Origin: Bolinopsis microptera
Lineage: Eukaryota > Ctenophora > Tentaculata > Lobata > Bolinopsidae
Reading direction: 5' to 3'
NCBI RefSeq assembly: GCF_026151205.1
Contig: NC_087081.1
Coordinates: 16,609,053-16,673,052, forward strand
Length of the DNA: 64,000 bases
Of this stretch, positions 19,711-32,292 are shown in pieces. How positions within the stretch are numbered: position 1 is the first letter of the stretch; each line of letters opens with the position of its first letter. The notes beneath the pieces are model-generated. The model worked only from the letters and a program-made list of their open reading frames with translations. It was not told the origin of the DNA and made no database searches. Both the position numbers and the translations under genes were made by a program.

Positions 19711-20032
19711 TAACTTTTTAAAAGATCCAATGAGGTCCCCACGTATTAGTGGAAGATGCGCGCAGTGCAATTGTAACATGTAAGGTATAAAGTAATACTA
19801 ACTCCCGATCACGTGTAATTGTAAGGTATAACTATAAGTGTAAGGTCCGTGTAGGCCTTACACTGTGCTTTCAGCAATACTCATAAGGTAATATTAACTT
19901 CTGATCTTAAGATAGGCAGTGCGCCATCGACAGTAAGACGCGCGCGCTGACCATTGAATGGTTTTTTAGCTCTTATTTCGGCCAGCACATTATTTTGGAA
20001 ACAATCGAAAAGTTATAATACTTCCCATATAA

Positions 20033-20901
20033 AAAGTGCTAAACGAGACAGACACGGGAGGGGTTACGCCCTTTTTTGTAATAACCTAACAGCCCTCAGC
20101 TTCTACCAGAAAGCCATCGAAACACAGAAAGATAACCTTCCTGACGACCACTTGGGATTCAAATGCTTCAAACCAGGAGAACGACCTCCCGGACACAAAA
20201 TTATGGGCAAGATATACCTGGCCCATAGAAACCTTATTGACAAGATACATCTAGCCTTCGCAGCAGGATCATGTGGAGAAGTTAACCGCAAACAAGTATC
20301 GATTTTCAGACCTGGTAAGCTTTCTTCAGACAACTCCATGCTCCAAGTATACTTGGAATTAGACGAGAACGCCTTCAGTTGGCTTAGAACTCACAACTGG
20401 ACCTCAAAGATCGGAGGGTCCACTGTTACGTGGAGAGCTCCAGGCATCCCTGGATTGACAGGTATCTACAGACCCGACGAAGACCATTATACTATCAAGG
20501 CTCAGATGATAGCCTCACTCAACAGTATCACGCCACAGACCAGAGACAAAAATGACCCGTGGGACTTAAAGAAGATCTCCCCAGCGGTGATCACCTCCTC
20601 TGAGTCTCCAGCGGAGCTGATGGCCGATCTGGACATCAGATCCGCTACAGATACAGAGGATAGACTGCTCAACACCAGCGGTGAAGACGCTGAGAACACC
20701 ACCCTCACCGAGACTGAGATTAACCTGATCGAGTTGATTACTCCACTCAACACCCCAACAAAGGACAAAGGGGAAAAAACACCCACACCCTGGAGCAGCC
20801 CACACGATCATTCGCCTACAAGAAAGATTCAAAGGAGCCGTAACAACAGTTACGCTAAAGACTCTCCCTCCTCATCACCCGAGGACATAACTTCAGCTTA
20901 A
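20033..20901 (+). CDS. LINE ORF1-like protein, N-terminus incomplete
   Basis: The frame is open from 19954, but 19954-20032 lies outside the element (before its target duplication), so the usual ATG is probably missing. The product has a compact domain at about 20040-20500 (YALFCNNLTALSFYQKAIE, DHLGFKCFKPGERPPGHKI, AFSWLRTHNWTSKIGG, WRAPGIPGL). A low-complexity Ser/Thr/Pro/Asp tail follows to TAA. A single RNA-binding-like fold followed by a disordered tail resembles ORF1/DUF4780-type proteins of some LINEs; that family call is from memory. Confidence 0.6.
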
Positions 20902-23900
20902 CGTTAACCTCAGTTTTACGTTTTCTCTTGAAATCTTCTTTACAAGACCTTGTTTCTCTCTTTCGATTTAAATATGACTGTCAACACTAATGTTTCAAAT
21001 TCTAAACTCCCAGCCACACCTATCATTCAAGCTAACCTTCGCAAAATGACCACAGCTACAGCCAGCATACTCAAAGACCTCAAACCATCCACTATTCTCT
21101 TATTAACAGAACCATATGTCAGCAAAAAACAGCGCATACCTAACATCCCTAGCTCACACAAACCGTTCATCTCGTCCACCGGACGAGCTAGATCAGCGAT
21201 CATTGTCCCTCAAGGACTTCATGCACTTAGCATGAGACTGGGACACTTCAGCTCACCTGATATTACCACAATCAGAATTACTCTTGACACAGAATCATTC
21301 ATCATCTGCTCAGCATACCGATTACCGAGACATCACTCTTCCTATTAACAACCCGTTGTTATTAGACCTCATTACTCATTGTAACCTCAACAAAATCCCT
21401 CTAGTCATGGGTAGCGACACGAACGCCAGGAACACACTATGGGGAGATAGACTCACTAACTCCCGAGGCAGATCACTAGCGGACACTATTGCTGCCAACT
21501 CTCTTCATATCATCAACAAGGGATCAAATCCTACTAACCTTTCTAAATTAGGAAGCTCTATCATTGATCTCACGATTACCAATGACTACGGACTCCACCT
21601 CCTAGATGACTGGTCCAGCTCCTTTTGCTCGACAGTTTCTGACCACGCCAGATTATCCTACACCATTAATCTTGCCCCTCCGACTAAACTTCCCTACAGA
21701 TCCCCCAAGGACTGGAAGCTTTTCAACGATCTAGTTACACAATCTATCTCTGACTCTCCTTTCAGATATTCTCCCACGTGCGACTTACCCCATCTCAATA
21801 AGCTTAACTCTTATATCTCTAACACACTCATCCAAGCCTTCAACATAGCCTGCCCGATCAAGTTCTTCTCCATCAGATCATCAGTACCATGGTGGAACCT
21901 TGAACTCACATCAAAGCGTAGGCTAGTCAGAATCATGCACCGGAAAGCCAGAAAACACAAAACAGATCACTTCTGGAACCTCTACAGAACCGGACTTAAA
22001 GACTACAAAAACAGACAAAAAATCAGGACAGCTAAAAGATCTAGCTGGAAAAACTACGTGAACAAAATCTCTAGCATACCCTCAGCAGCTAGACTCCATA
22101 AAGTCATGAAATCACTGAACACTAATCCCGGACAGCTAGGATCCCTTAAAAAACCGGACGGCAGCTTCACATCATCTCCAAGAGAAATCCTAAATACGCT
22201 AGCTGAAGCTCTCCTCCCCATTGACAACCCGATAGCTCACCCTCCTATTGATCCAGGCCCAGATCACGACAACATCATCAACTCCCTGATCACGCCTAAC
22301 AGACTGAAGAAAGTCTGCATGGACATGGCTCCGAACAAATCTCCGGGACCAGACAACATTCGACTCAATATGATTAACGCATGCTGGGATTCTATCTCAC
22401 CTTGTATTCTTCACCTTTATAAACACTCCCTTCGTTTGGGTATTACACCTGACGACTGGAATGAGACTAATGGTGTGGTTATCGCCAAACCTCTCAAAGA
22501 CGACTATACAAATGTGCGAGCATTTCGTATCATCAGCCTTACTTCGACGTTACAGAAGATTATGGAAAAACTAATCATCTGGTACATTGAAGCCGACATT
22601 GGACTCTCCAACCTCACTACAGACAACCAACATGGATTCAAGAGAAACTTCTCTACCGACTCCGCCCTTCACAAGATTACCAACAAAATTGAATTTCCCC
22701 TCTCAGCTGGAAATCAAGCCCTAGGACTCTTTTTGGACATTGAAGGAGCCTTCGACAACATCTCTTATGACGCCATCTACCATAACCTCAACAACTCGGG
22801 AATTCCCACCACCTTATGCAACTGGATTTACTATATGGTTTCCCATAGAGTTATCACTCTCACCCTTAACGGTATCTCTATTTCTAGAACTATCAGCAGA
22901 GGCTGCCCTCAAGGAGGAGTACTCTCGCCATTTCTCTGGAACCTTACTCTTAACGACCTCCTCTCTAACCACAACCTAGACACATCATTCATTCAAGCTT
23001 TCGCAGACGACCTCTCCATCATAGTAGGAGGAATAGACATTCCCACCATCAGAGCCATTTGTCAAAGATACCTCATTATCATTGATAATTGGTGCACGAC
23101 CATCGGCGTTAAACTTAGCTCTCTCAAGACCCAAGCTATCATGTTTACCAGGAAACGATTATGGACGCTTGATAAACCCCTATCTCTAAGAGGCATCAAC
23201 ATTCACCTTGTAAATGAGGTCAAGTACCTTGGTATTACCCTAGACTCCAAGCTCCTATGGAGACCCCACATTGATGCCACTTGCATTAAAGCTATCAGGA
23301 ACCTGCACACCATCAGATCTACATGTAGCAAAAATGGGGACTTAAACCTTCCTACACACTTTGGATCTACGAACAAATCATCATCCCAGCTCTTTCTCAT
23401 GGATCAGTGGTCTGGAGCCATATACTGGACTCCAGAAAATGGGCTACTAACATGCTCAACCACGTACAAAGAACAGCTCTACTCCTGATCACAGGAGCCA
23501 TCTCCTCCTCACCGACCTGTTACTTAGAAGTCCTCACCCAACTCCCCCCTCTCGACCTCAGGATTCACTCCATTTCTCTTAAAACTTTCCTCAGGCTTAA
23601 CATCACTTCGTCCGCCTCAAACGGACTTAGAGACGGAAAGCTGACATCTCACTCGATACTCCTCAATGATCAGCTCAAGAAGATTCTTCCACCTCTTTCC
23701 CTTTTAGACATAGCACCAGCATCACTCAACCTGTCACAATCCTTCACAACGGATATTCTCGACCGCTCGGTTGCCCTAGTTCAGATCCCTCTCCTTCATA
23801 AACCAGACACTCTAGTGGGGTACACCGACGGCTCGGTGAAGAACAACCTCGCAGGAGCGGGGTTCGTCCTCTTTCTAAACTCATCGTCTATTACAGAACA

Positions 23901-24139
23901 TTTCCACCAACTCGAAAACACCACAACCATCTTCCAAGCAGAGTTACTGGCTTTACTCCACCTCTGTATCCACATCTCCAAGAACTTTTACGAAGCTACT
24001 GAGCTCCACATCTGTATCGACAGCAAAGCAGTTCTTCTTGCCTTATCGGGCACTATCACCCGATCCCACCTCATCCTAGACACTCTAGGAGCCCTCAACG
24101 CACTCAGCAGGACCTTACCCTGGCTTGAGGCGGCATGCA

Positions 24140-25998
24140 ACCGCAAGAAGTTACTTTTTTTTGAAAAAAACTATAAATCCAACACAAAAAAACTGCGACG
24201 CGTATGATAAAATGAAAAAGTTTTGTCACAAACATGTGAATCTAGCCAGATCTCTCTTTTGGGATCATTCTCGAAAATTTATGAGAAACTTATGCATGCT
24301 CGTGTTTTAGAATTTTTAGATAAGAACGATTCTCTTTTCGAAAATCAATACGGATTTCGGCCAGGAAGATCGTGCGAACATGCACTGCTCAATGCCCAAA
24401 ATTCTATACTACACTCTCTGAATAAGAAACAAATTTCCCTACTACTCCTGCTCGATTACAGTAAAGCCTTTGACGTGCTTGATCATGAGACCTTGCTTAA
24501 GAAGCTTGACCATTATGGGATAAGGGGAGTCGCGCACGAATGGTTTAGATCTTACCTTTGTAATCGATCTCAATACGTAACTTTAAACGGAACTTGCTCT
24601 TCTAGCATGCCCATAGTTTACGGCGTTCCTCAGGGTAGCATTCTAGGACCTCTCTTATTTGTAATTTATATAAACGACCTACCTGGAATTAGTGATTTTG
24701 CAAAGTTCATCCTTTATGCCGACGACGCAAACATATTAATTAGTGGAACCACCCTAGAAGAAATACAATTAAAAGCTAATCAGCTAATTTCACGTCTTGT
24801 AGATTGGGTAGGTGCTAATGGGCTATCTTTAAATGTAAAAAAGACGTGTTACATGATTTTTACTAGAAAAAGAATCGACTTCAGCGGCTTTAATTTGTCC
24901 ATTGACAACACTGTAATCGAACGTAAGACTGAAGCAAGATTTTTAGGAGTGATCCTAGACGAAAAGCTCACTTGGAAAAAACACATTACGGCAGTTAGAA
25001 TAAAGATGGGTCGCTACCTCGGAGTTATGTATAAGCTAAAGCACCTTCTACCTATCAAAGCCCGCCTAAACATTTTCCAAAGCCTTATCCAATCCCATTT
25101 AAATTTCTGTTCTTTAGTGTGGGGATTTGCCTCAAAATGTCACATTGAATCTCTGTTCACCAAGCAAAAGCAGGGAATTAGAGCTGTTATGTCAGGATAT
25201 GTAAATTATAGATATAAAGACGGCAATCCCCCGGAGCACACAAAAAGTGCGTTTAGATTGCATAATATCCTAACAGTCCATAGCGTCATTGTAAAAAACG
25301 CTCTTATTCTACTACACAAAGTAAGGAACATGCCAAGCCTTCTCCCTAAATCCATCAAAGAACTTTTCCCTCACGATATTCCCACCTATAATTCCACATA
25401 CGAACATAACCTTTTTTGGTTCACAACTTACAACGGCCCAACATTTAGAAATACTCTTTTCTTCAAAGGACCCATGCTCTCTATTACAAAACAAAGTAAG
25501 GATATAACTATTCCAAGTTCTACCTTTTCAATTGAAATCTTTAAAAATTCAGCTAAGCGCGAACTCCTCAAGCTGCAAAGCTCAGGAGACGATGAAAATT
25601 GGCCAAATTTCTTACTTTATAGTAAACCTGGGCTAAGAAAGTCTCAAAGAGAAGGGCGCTCGCAAATAGACTACAGCACCGAGTTATAAGTAAGCGACAA
25701 CGCGTAAAGAAAGATCACTCGCGACAAATGACTATGATCTTTTATCAACAACATATCATTTTAATTTCACTGCCATTTATATTGCCGAATTTACATCTGC
25801 CGCGCAAAACTTTTTATCTATTATTACTAAATAGTAATTAGCATGTTTGCAAATTGCGACTTCAACCAGTTTTGCAGACCGTTAGTTATATAGTACTTTT
25901 AGTAGGGCATTTATTTTAATATATTTTATTTTACATTATTATATTTTAGTGTGACTTCTATAATATCATTTATGTAATAACCATTGATTAATAAATTG
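24140..25998 (+). mobile_element. Nested LINE inserted in the RNase H domain
   Basis: Host RNase H codons stop near 24140 and resume near 25995 (CAGCACACGCC...). The insert is same-strand, 5'-truncated, begins with an A-rich stretch and ends in an ATTA-rich tail. Exact ends are uncertain because no clean target duplication was seen. Confidence 0.75.
24223..25689 (+). CDS. Reverse transcriptase of the nested LINE (CR1/Jockey-like)
   Basis: One uninterrupted frame of 488 codons starting inside RT motif 2 (ISLLGSFSKIYEKLM). It continues with YGFRPGRSCEHALLN, LLDYSKAFDVLDHE, VPQGSILGPLLFVIYINDL, YADDANILI, NVKKTCYMIFTRK and FLGVILDEKLTWKKHI. A long C-terminal domain includes FCSLVWG and ends DYSTEL. 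No endonuclease remains. The intact catalytic YADD and lack of frameshifts suggest it is younger than the LINE it interrupts, which nesting also requires. The ATG at 24223 is only the first in a truncated frame. Confidence 0.8.
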   Translation: MSQTCESSQISLLGSFSKIYEKLMHARVLEFLDKNDSLFENQYGFRPGRSCEHALLNAQNSILHSLNKKQISLLLLLDYSKAFDVLDHETLLKKLDHYGIRGVAHEWFRSYLCNRSQYVTLNGTCSSSMPIVYGVPQGSILGPLLFVIYINDLPGISDFAKFILYADDANILISGTTLEEIQLKANQLISRLVDWVGANGLSLNVKKTCYMIFTRKRIDFSGFNLSIDNTVIERKTEARFLGVILDEKLTWKKHITAVRIKMGRYLGVMYKLKHLLPIKARLNIFQSLIQSHLNFCSLVWGFASKCHIESLFTKQKQGIRAVMSGYVNYRYKDGNPPEHTKSAFRLHNILTVHSVIVKNALILLHKVRNMPSLLPKSIKELFPHDIPTYNSTYEHNLFWFTTYNGPTFRNTLFFKGPMLSITKQSKDITIPSSTFSIEIFKNSAKRELLKLQSSGDDENWPNFLLYSKPGLRKSQREGRSQIDYSTEL

Positions 25999-27249
25999 CA
26001 GCACACGCCAACCTCCACCGTGGGGTTTCAAATCAAAAGGACGCTATCCGTCACCCTCCACTGGGTACCGGCGCATAGTGGAATAAACGGCAATGAGCTC
26101 GCAGATTCTCTGGCAAACAAAGGATCCGACTCTCCTCCCATTGGACCGCCTCCTTTTGCCCCTTACACTCACTCCTCTCTCTCTTATATTTTAGACAGTT
26201 ACTTTTCTCGACATCACTTTAAACGTTTATTACTCTTCAGATCCTCCACTGATTTTCACCAATCCAACATTATTAGTTTCTTTGACAGACACCTTGAGTC
26301 CTTGACGTTAAACGACATAACAGAGACAATACCAGAATTCTTACCCATCTATTCACAGGATGCAGTTATCTCAGATATTTCCAAAACAAGATTGGCAACG
26401 AACCCAACAGCATATGCAAAAAGTGTGATGAAGACAAGGAAACTACAGCACACTACCTCACAAGCTGTCCAGCATTCTCCATACACAGGAAATACTACCT
26501 TGGTAACTATACCATCAGAGAGGACACCTTCCATCAAACCTTCTCTATCAGCTTATCAGTAACATAGTGGGGTTCGCTAGAGCTACCAAGTATCTAGATT
26601 TCTATGAACCCCCTTAGTCTCTTTCTCTTAGCCATAGCTGACGTAATTGTCCCTCTACCACAATCACCCTCCCCTCCCCAGATCGTGTTCAGACTTGCAG
26701 CAGGTCCTGCTACCCAGCCAGTTCTAAGGGCTCAATAGTCCACTGGACGGCTCTCGTCGCTTGACTTAATGCTTGTCTCTCTCTCTCCCCCCACCCCTTT
26801 TTTTTCTTCTTTGCTGATTGTGGAAGGGACAACCACGTTACATACTCAGTTTCCTTTTATTTCTCATTCACATGATTCAGTGACTTCCCCAGCCCTCTAT
26901 ATATTTAACATGATACCTCCCAGGACCATAGTATACCATACGGACATTTCTTTAACTCCTCGTTACAGCAAGACTAATACAACACGGAGAAGAAAAGAAA
27001 TAGAGACAAGAATACGACAGCCATGGACTCTTACAAAAGACTAACAGAAGGAACATCCCGGTTTGATCCTTCTGAACTATGCTTCTTATATCGGTATAGT
27101 ATTGGTATCTATTTTTTTACCTATTGTTATTTTTTATCTTTGCTAGTTAATCAGGTTTTTGGGTACCGGGCCATCCTGATTACCCTGCTATGAGCCGTTC
27201 CCCTGGCTTCTGCAGGTCTAGTTTACCCATATATATACTTCCCATATAA

Positions 27250-28169
27250 CAATTTTATTGAAATTTGGTCAGCTTACGTAAACACTTATGTTCTACTGAA
27301 CCTAATTTAGTTTGAGCAATTTCGATGGTCAGAATTTGAGTTATCAACGAATTTATACCTATTTTGTCATTTTTAGACCTCTTAATGAAGGCCAATCTCT
27401 CCAAACAAAATTAGGTTCGGTAGTTAAGTATGATTGGAAGGTTCTGACAAATTTTCAGCATGATTCATGTTCAGGAACCGAAGATATGACAGAATAATAT
27501 GACAAAAATCAACGAATTTCGTCAAATTACGCGACTTTTACACCTAATTTTGCTCCAAAAGCCGCGCACCATCAAATATGGCACCTAGGCGAACAGCGAA
27601 GCTCACTGATCATTCCAAAAAAGTATAACAAATTTGGTACTGTGAAAATTCTCACAGTCTGTAGAAAACAATGGTACAAAAATTTTGAAAATCCGAGCAA
27701 GTTTATTTTTATCGTGCACCCCCTACTTAAGTACTTAAGAACTTAAAACTGAAATTATCAAAATCAAAAATTATGCAAAAAATTGAACTGAAATTGAAAA
27801 ATTGAAACTGAAATTTGTAGCGCGATGCGTTACACTTACTGTGCCGCGCCGAGCTGCGATGAATTGACATCGTCAATTAAAACTGAAATTATCAAACTAA
27901 ACAAACTAAAACGGTGGATTTCGGAATAAAAAACGTTTTAACCACTTTTTGAAAAACACGATACAAAACGATTTTAGTTTATAGGTTATATCTTTAAAAG
28001 TCGAAACGAAACATAGTATTAATTATTACCCCACGTTCCTTATAATTATATGCTGTATGAATATTGCATAAGATGTAACTAAATACTTCACAAAATACGG
28101 TGTCCATGTCTGAGTGACTGTCAAAAATGTTTTCTCCTCTTTGGAGCAGAAAGTTCAAAACAAACTAGG
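27250..28169. other. Non-coding AT-rich stretch
   Basis: No gene recognised. Simple ACTGAAATT(A/G)-type repeats occur at about 27740-27900. Confidence 0.45.
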
Positions 28170-28335
28170 GTCTCATACAAGGACAAAAGAAAATCGTGGC
28201 ACGTGCGGAATCGCGATTTTTCCCTGCATTCTCCGCGACAAATCGCGATTTTTGACGTTTGCCGCGACAAATTGCGATTTTCTCAGATCCTCGCGACAAA
28301 TCGCGATTATTTTAGTTCTTCACGACAAATTATAA
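28170..28335. repeat. Diverged relative of the 3.9 kb MITE with CGCGACAAAT repeats
   Basis: Starts AAGGACAAAAGAAAATCG and then has four spaced copies of CGCGACAAATCGCGATT-like sequence. The start resembles the MITE at 3890. No clean right end or target duplication was found. Confidence 0.45.
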
Positions 28336-28771
28336 AACCAATACAACGCGCAGTTTAAAGACTTTCTCTTTCATTTTTAAAAGCATCAACTTTGACAAAG
28401 CAAAACCCGCCATCAACTAAGTCAAATTTCAATTTTAATATACCAAAAGAAACTAAGTCTAAAGAATTTTGTCAACAAAAAAGGGGACACCTGGATGGGG
28501 TAGTAAAACGCGATCTTCACTCTCAGTCTCAAAATCGACTTTTAAAATTTCATACTTTTCTCCGTTAAAATAAGCCTTATATCGAAATATCCCCCACCCC
28601 CCACCCCCCGGCCCCCGGCCCCCCCCCCCCCCCCCCCCCCCCCCCCGGCCCCCTCTTTCTCAACTTCCTACCCCCCCCCTTTCGTGTGCTATCTTCTTTT
28701 GCAGCTTCTCGGCTCTCTCATACCCAGCAGACCTTACTGGCTGGCGATATTACTACAGGTGATCGCCTCTT

Positions 28772-28809
28772 CACCACTCCTGCGCGCAGTGTTGTGACCT
28801 CCCTTCGTC
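28772..28809 (-). repeat. 38-bp inverted repeat partner of 35569-35606
   Basis: The complement of this stretch (TACGACGAAGGGAGGTCACA...) is identical over 38 bp to 35569-35606. It could be the terminal repeat of a 6.8 kb element or just two copies of a dispersed repeat. A poly-C run of about 30 lies just upstream (28617-28646). Confidence 0.6.
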
Positions 28810-30289
28810 GTAATTAGCTCGTATTCAGATTGAACAATTTTGAAGTCAAATAAATGTTGTTTCTTTTAGACTTAAATAAACAATATGGATGTAGTCCGAA
28901 AGTAATTTGTCTACTAAATAACATTTTGAAACTATGAACAAAATTGGCGAAAATTTGCCGTAGATGTGACCAAAAAACTACGCGCAGAACTAAATATTTC
29001 TTCATAGACGCGTGAAAATTTTTGAGTTTAACATTGAATATTTTAGCTTGGTTATTGTAATACTTAATTTTCAAGTCTCTATCCGATAACTAAATATTTT
29101 ATCTTTACGACAGTATAAAATTTGTTTGTATATTTGCTAAATTAAAAAAACAGTAGGAATAGAAACGTCGAAGGTCTTGCGCTTATTTCAGTCCCAAAAT
29201 ATACTCTAATCATAAACTTCATAAAACCCACTGAAAATGATGTCTACAGGCATATTAAGCCCTTACACCTTCCCAAATCATTTAGCAAGGATTCAGAGCC
29301 AGTTTTTAAAATTAGCTTTCGAATATCATTGTTAAGACATAAAACTATAAATAAATGAGTGCCTTTTTCTCTTTCGTCTCGATAGTTTCTCTTTCATTTT
29401 AACATTATACATTAGTAAAAGCAATCAGCGATCTTTATTAATCATTGAAAGAGTAGAGTAATTGGTCCTCGTCAATGTTTAGTGTCTGATTACAGTTTCG
29501 GTCCGACCTCCACAACTGAAAAGATATTGGGGGTATTATCAGTTATGTAAATGGAAAAATTATATTTGCATCATAAAACTATGAAAACATTGAAACTAAT
29601 GTTTTTGAAGGCTCGCCTATTCGTTTAAGCAATCAAATAGTCAGTGCATGCACAGTAAAGAACAGTTGAAGGCACCGGGAATGTTTCAAATATAACCTCT
29701 GTCTACTATCAAGTATCAGACCACACACTCCACTATCCACTATGTACTATAATGTACAATGGCAATTAAAATGTGTTCCCGCCATTTTAAAATCCGCGCA
29801 TCTTGCGCCGTGACCATGACGGTCACAGCGCATGCTGGTGAACGGAGGTAGGCTGGTGAACGAGTTATTGGGACAAAATTGGAACATTTTGGAACATTGG
29901 TTACATCGGTTGTAGACATGCAGTGATTCCCAAACTTGGTTTGAGTGGTCCTAGGACCAATCTAAACGCTTTCCGGCCAGTTTTAAACCGTTCTGAGCAC
30001 TTTTAGTTTTAGGAGAATATTAATTTTTGTTCATTTTCGTGCATTCCATGAACCTGGGTAATTTTCATGCTCATTGGAATTTAGAAGGTAAAATAACTCA
30101 CATAACAGTGCTCCCGACAAGTTTCACGGATATAGTGATTGAGTTTCTAGTCACCTAGCCTCTTGGCCTGAAAGATTTCTTGTTCGGCAGGGTGACTGCT
30201 TGAACGTCAACTTCAACCTTTCCCACTGTGCACTGCATCGAATCGAGGTAGAGTTGTTAACTGAAATATTACATTCAGTCTAGCGACCT
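28810..30289. other. Non-coding stretch
   Basis: No gene supported; AT-rich with short open frames only. Confidence 0.45.
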
Positions 30290-30293
30290 TTAA

Positions 30294-31695
30294 GGGGAGA
30301 TACACCAAAACCGTTTTTGCTCCGAACATCGATTTTATTTTATATTATGGTTAAATAGACAAAAAGAATAAGATTGCACACCTTCAAAATTTTCTAAAAA
30401 TACTCCCTCATCGAGAAAAAAAATATTTTTCTTTTTCGAAAATTTTTAAAATTTGGAGAAGTCTGTCACTGTAATACCGATAGTTCGGCCATTTTACAAG
30501 TTTTTTGGCTGTTTTTTTTACTGAACATTACTTACACTCCGTACAAGACAACCCTTTAAAGCATTATATAATTGAACAATAAATGACCAAGTTACAGACC
30601 GAACAAGGTGAAAAAAGAAAAATTGGGATTTTTGCCTACCACCAAAGTTGTACATTTAACCACTCGCCCAGGTCATCAGATATCGCTTTAAACATTCTTG
30701 TGAGTGTAGCTGATGATCAGATCAAACTTTTTGGAACAGGATTTCTCTCAGTTTTGAGTTTTAAGGTATGAAATGTGGCCTCAAACGACTTAGTAAAATT
30801 CATCGTAAAAAAGGGCCAAACATGGCAGATTTAAGGCTTAAAATGCCTATAACTCAAAAAGTATCATTTTTTTGAAATAATTTTTACAGAATCGTAATCA
30901 GCTTGAGAAAATGAATCTTTTAGTACCAAATAGGTGATTTTAGAAGACAAATTGTCTTAAATAATTTTCCAGCTCGAACACAAGGGTCCCCCCTTGTATA
31001 AATTTTGTACAAATTGTACACATTTTTTTACAAATTTTGTGTCTTTAACTATTATAAATTTGGTACTAAAAGATTCGTCTTACCAAGCTGATTACGATCC
31101 TGTAAAAATTATTTCAAAAAACCTAATACTTTTTGAGTTATAGGCATTTTAAGCCTTAAATCTGCCATGTTTGGCCCTTTTTTACGATGAATTTTACTAA
31201 GTCGTTAAGGCCACATTTCACACCTTAAAACTCAAAACTGAGAGAAATCCTGTTCCAAAAAGTTTGATCTGATCATTAGCTACACTCACAAGAATGTTTT
31301 AAGCGATATCTGATGACCTGGGCGAGTGGTTAAATGTACAACTTTGGTGGTAGGCAAAAATCCCAATTTTTCTTTTTTCACCTTGTTCGGTCTGTAACTT
31401 GGTCATTTATTGTTCAATTATATAATGCTTTAAAGGGTTGTCTTGTACGGAGTGTAAGTAATGTTCAGTAAAAAAAACAGCCAAAAAACTTGTAAAATGG
31501 CCGAACTATCGGTATTACAGTGACAGACTTCTCCAAATTTTAAAAATTTTCGAAAAAGAAAAATATTTTTTTTCTCGATGAGGGAGTATTTTTAGAAAAT
31601 TTTGAAGGTGTGCAATCTTATTCTTTTTGTCTATTTAACCATAATATAAAATAAAATCGATGTTCGGAGCAAAAACGGTTTTGGTGTATCTCCCC
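30294..31695. mobile_element. 1.40 kb TTAA-flanked palindromic element, copy 1
   Basis: Two arms of about 630 bp are near-perfect inverted copies around a loop of about 130 bp (30935-31070). The ends are GGGGAGATACACCAAAAC and its complement, with TTAA at 30290-30293 and 31696-31699. TTAA target sites and GG-rich ends fit piggyBac- or Kolobok-type mobilisation. There is no coding capacity. A second copy lies at 49146-50536 with the loop in the opposite orientation. Confidence 0.85.
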
Positions 31696-31785
31696 TTAAA
31701 TCTGGGTCAAACTTAGTATTTCTGAAAGTTTCGCAAAATGTTATTGATTACAGAGGGTGTGTCACGCCACTCTCTCCTTAAGATC

Positions 31786-32120
31786 TTGCAGATGTTAGCA
31801 CCATACCGTACCTGTTCATTATAATAGCCCTAGACTATTGCATGAGACAAGCCTTAAGCAAGCACCCTGAAATAGGATTTACCATTTAGCCTTATAGGAG
31901 TAGGAGAGTCAAGGTGGAGAAGATATCGGTCACTGGTTTTGTGGATGACATTGCTCTGATAGCAGATACTGAAAAGGAGACAGAGACGCTGATGCAAGAG
32001 ATAGAAAGGGTTGCTGCCACAGTGGGACTTAGAATGAATGAAGGGAAAAACTAAATTCATTACTCAGAACATCGAGAACCCTGATACCATCAAGTCTCTG
32101 GGTAACCATGCTGAAAGAAA
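31786..32120 (+). pseudogene. Fragment of a LINE reverse transcriptase
   Basis: Interrupted coding remnant: LAPYLFIIIALDYCMRQAL, then RRVKVEKISVTGFVDDIAL and VAATVGLRMNEGK, and after a 1-nt shift KFITQNIENPDTIKSLGN. GFVDD corresponds to the RT catalytic (F/Y)xDD motif (first catalytic Asp retained). Only this segment of the RT survives. Confidence 0.65.
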
Positions 32121-32292
32121 GCCTGTCTCTGAAGAAGGAGAGACGATAAAAACGTGATACGATACGGTATGTTGAAATAAAGCCTGTCTCTGAAGAAGGA
32201 GAGACGATAAAAACGTGATACGATACGGTATGTTGAAATAAAGCCAGTCTCTGAAGAAGGAGAGATGATAAATACGTGATACGAAACGGTAT
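32112..32292 (+). repeat. 61-bp tandem repeat, about 3 copies
   Basis: Units at about 32121, 32182 and 32243 (GCCTGTCTCTGAAGAAGGAG). The first unit is continuous with the LINE coding remnant, so the repeat expanded from transposon coding sequence. Confidence 0.8.

Larger units (their letters stand above)
20950..26565 (+). pseudogene. LINE ORF2: endonuclease, RT, RNase H, zinc finger (broken)
   Basis: Endonuclease: QANLRKMTTATASIL, LLTEPYVSK, MGSDTNARNTLWGD, IDLTIT, SDHARL. RT: NKSPGPDNIRLNMIN, FRIISLTSTLQKIMEKLI, NQHGFKRNFSTDSAL, LFLDIEGAFDNISYD, GCPQGGVLSPFLWNL, FADDLSIIV, YLGITLDSKLLWRPHI. RNase H: YTDGSVKNNLAGAGF, QAELLAL, CIDSKAVLLAL, then after the nested insertion HWVPAHSGINGNELADSLA. 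Finger: CKKCDEDKETTAHYLTSC in a shifted frame. The order is that of R1/I-group LINEs. Three frameshifts and a 1.85 kb insertion make it a pseudogene. Confidence 0.85.
20018..27249 (+). mobile_element. EN-RT-RNase H LINE with 15-bp target-site duplication
   Basis: The direct repeat ATACTTCCCATATAA occurs at 20018-20032 and 27235-27249 and bounds the element. Inside are ORF1 (to 20901), ORF2 (20950 to about 26565) and about 0.67 kb of 3' UTR. A second LINE (about 24140-25998) is inserted in its RNase H region, so its own length is about 5.35 kb. The presence of RNase H and a terminal Cys/His finger places it near the R1/I-type LINEs. Frameshifts near 21325, 23360 and 26410 show that it is inactive. 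Confidence 0.85.

Noticed and set aside
19954-20032. N-terminal 26 codons of the LINE ORF1 frame
   Set aside because: They lie upstream of the element's 15-bp target duplication, so they are flanking DNA read in frame by chance.
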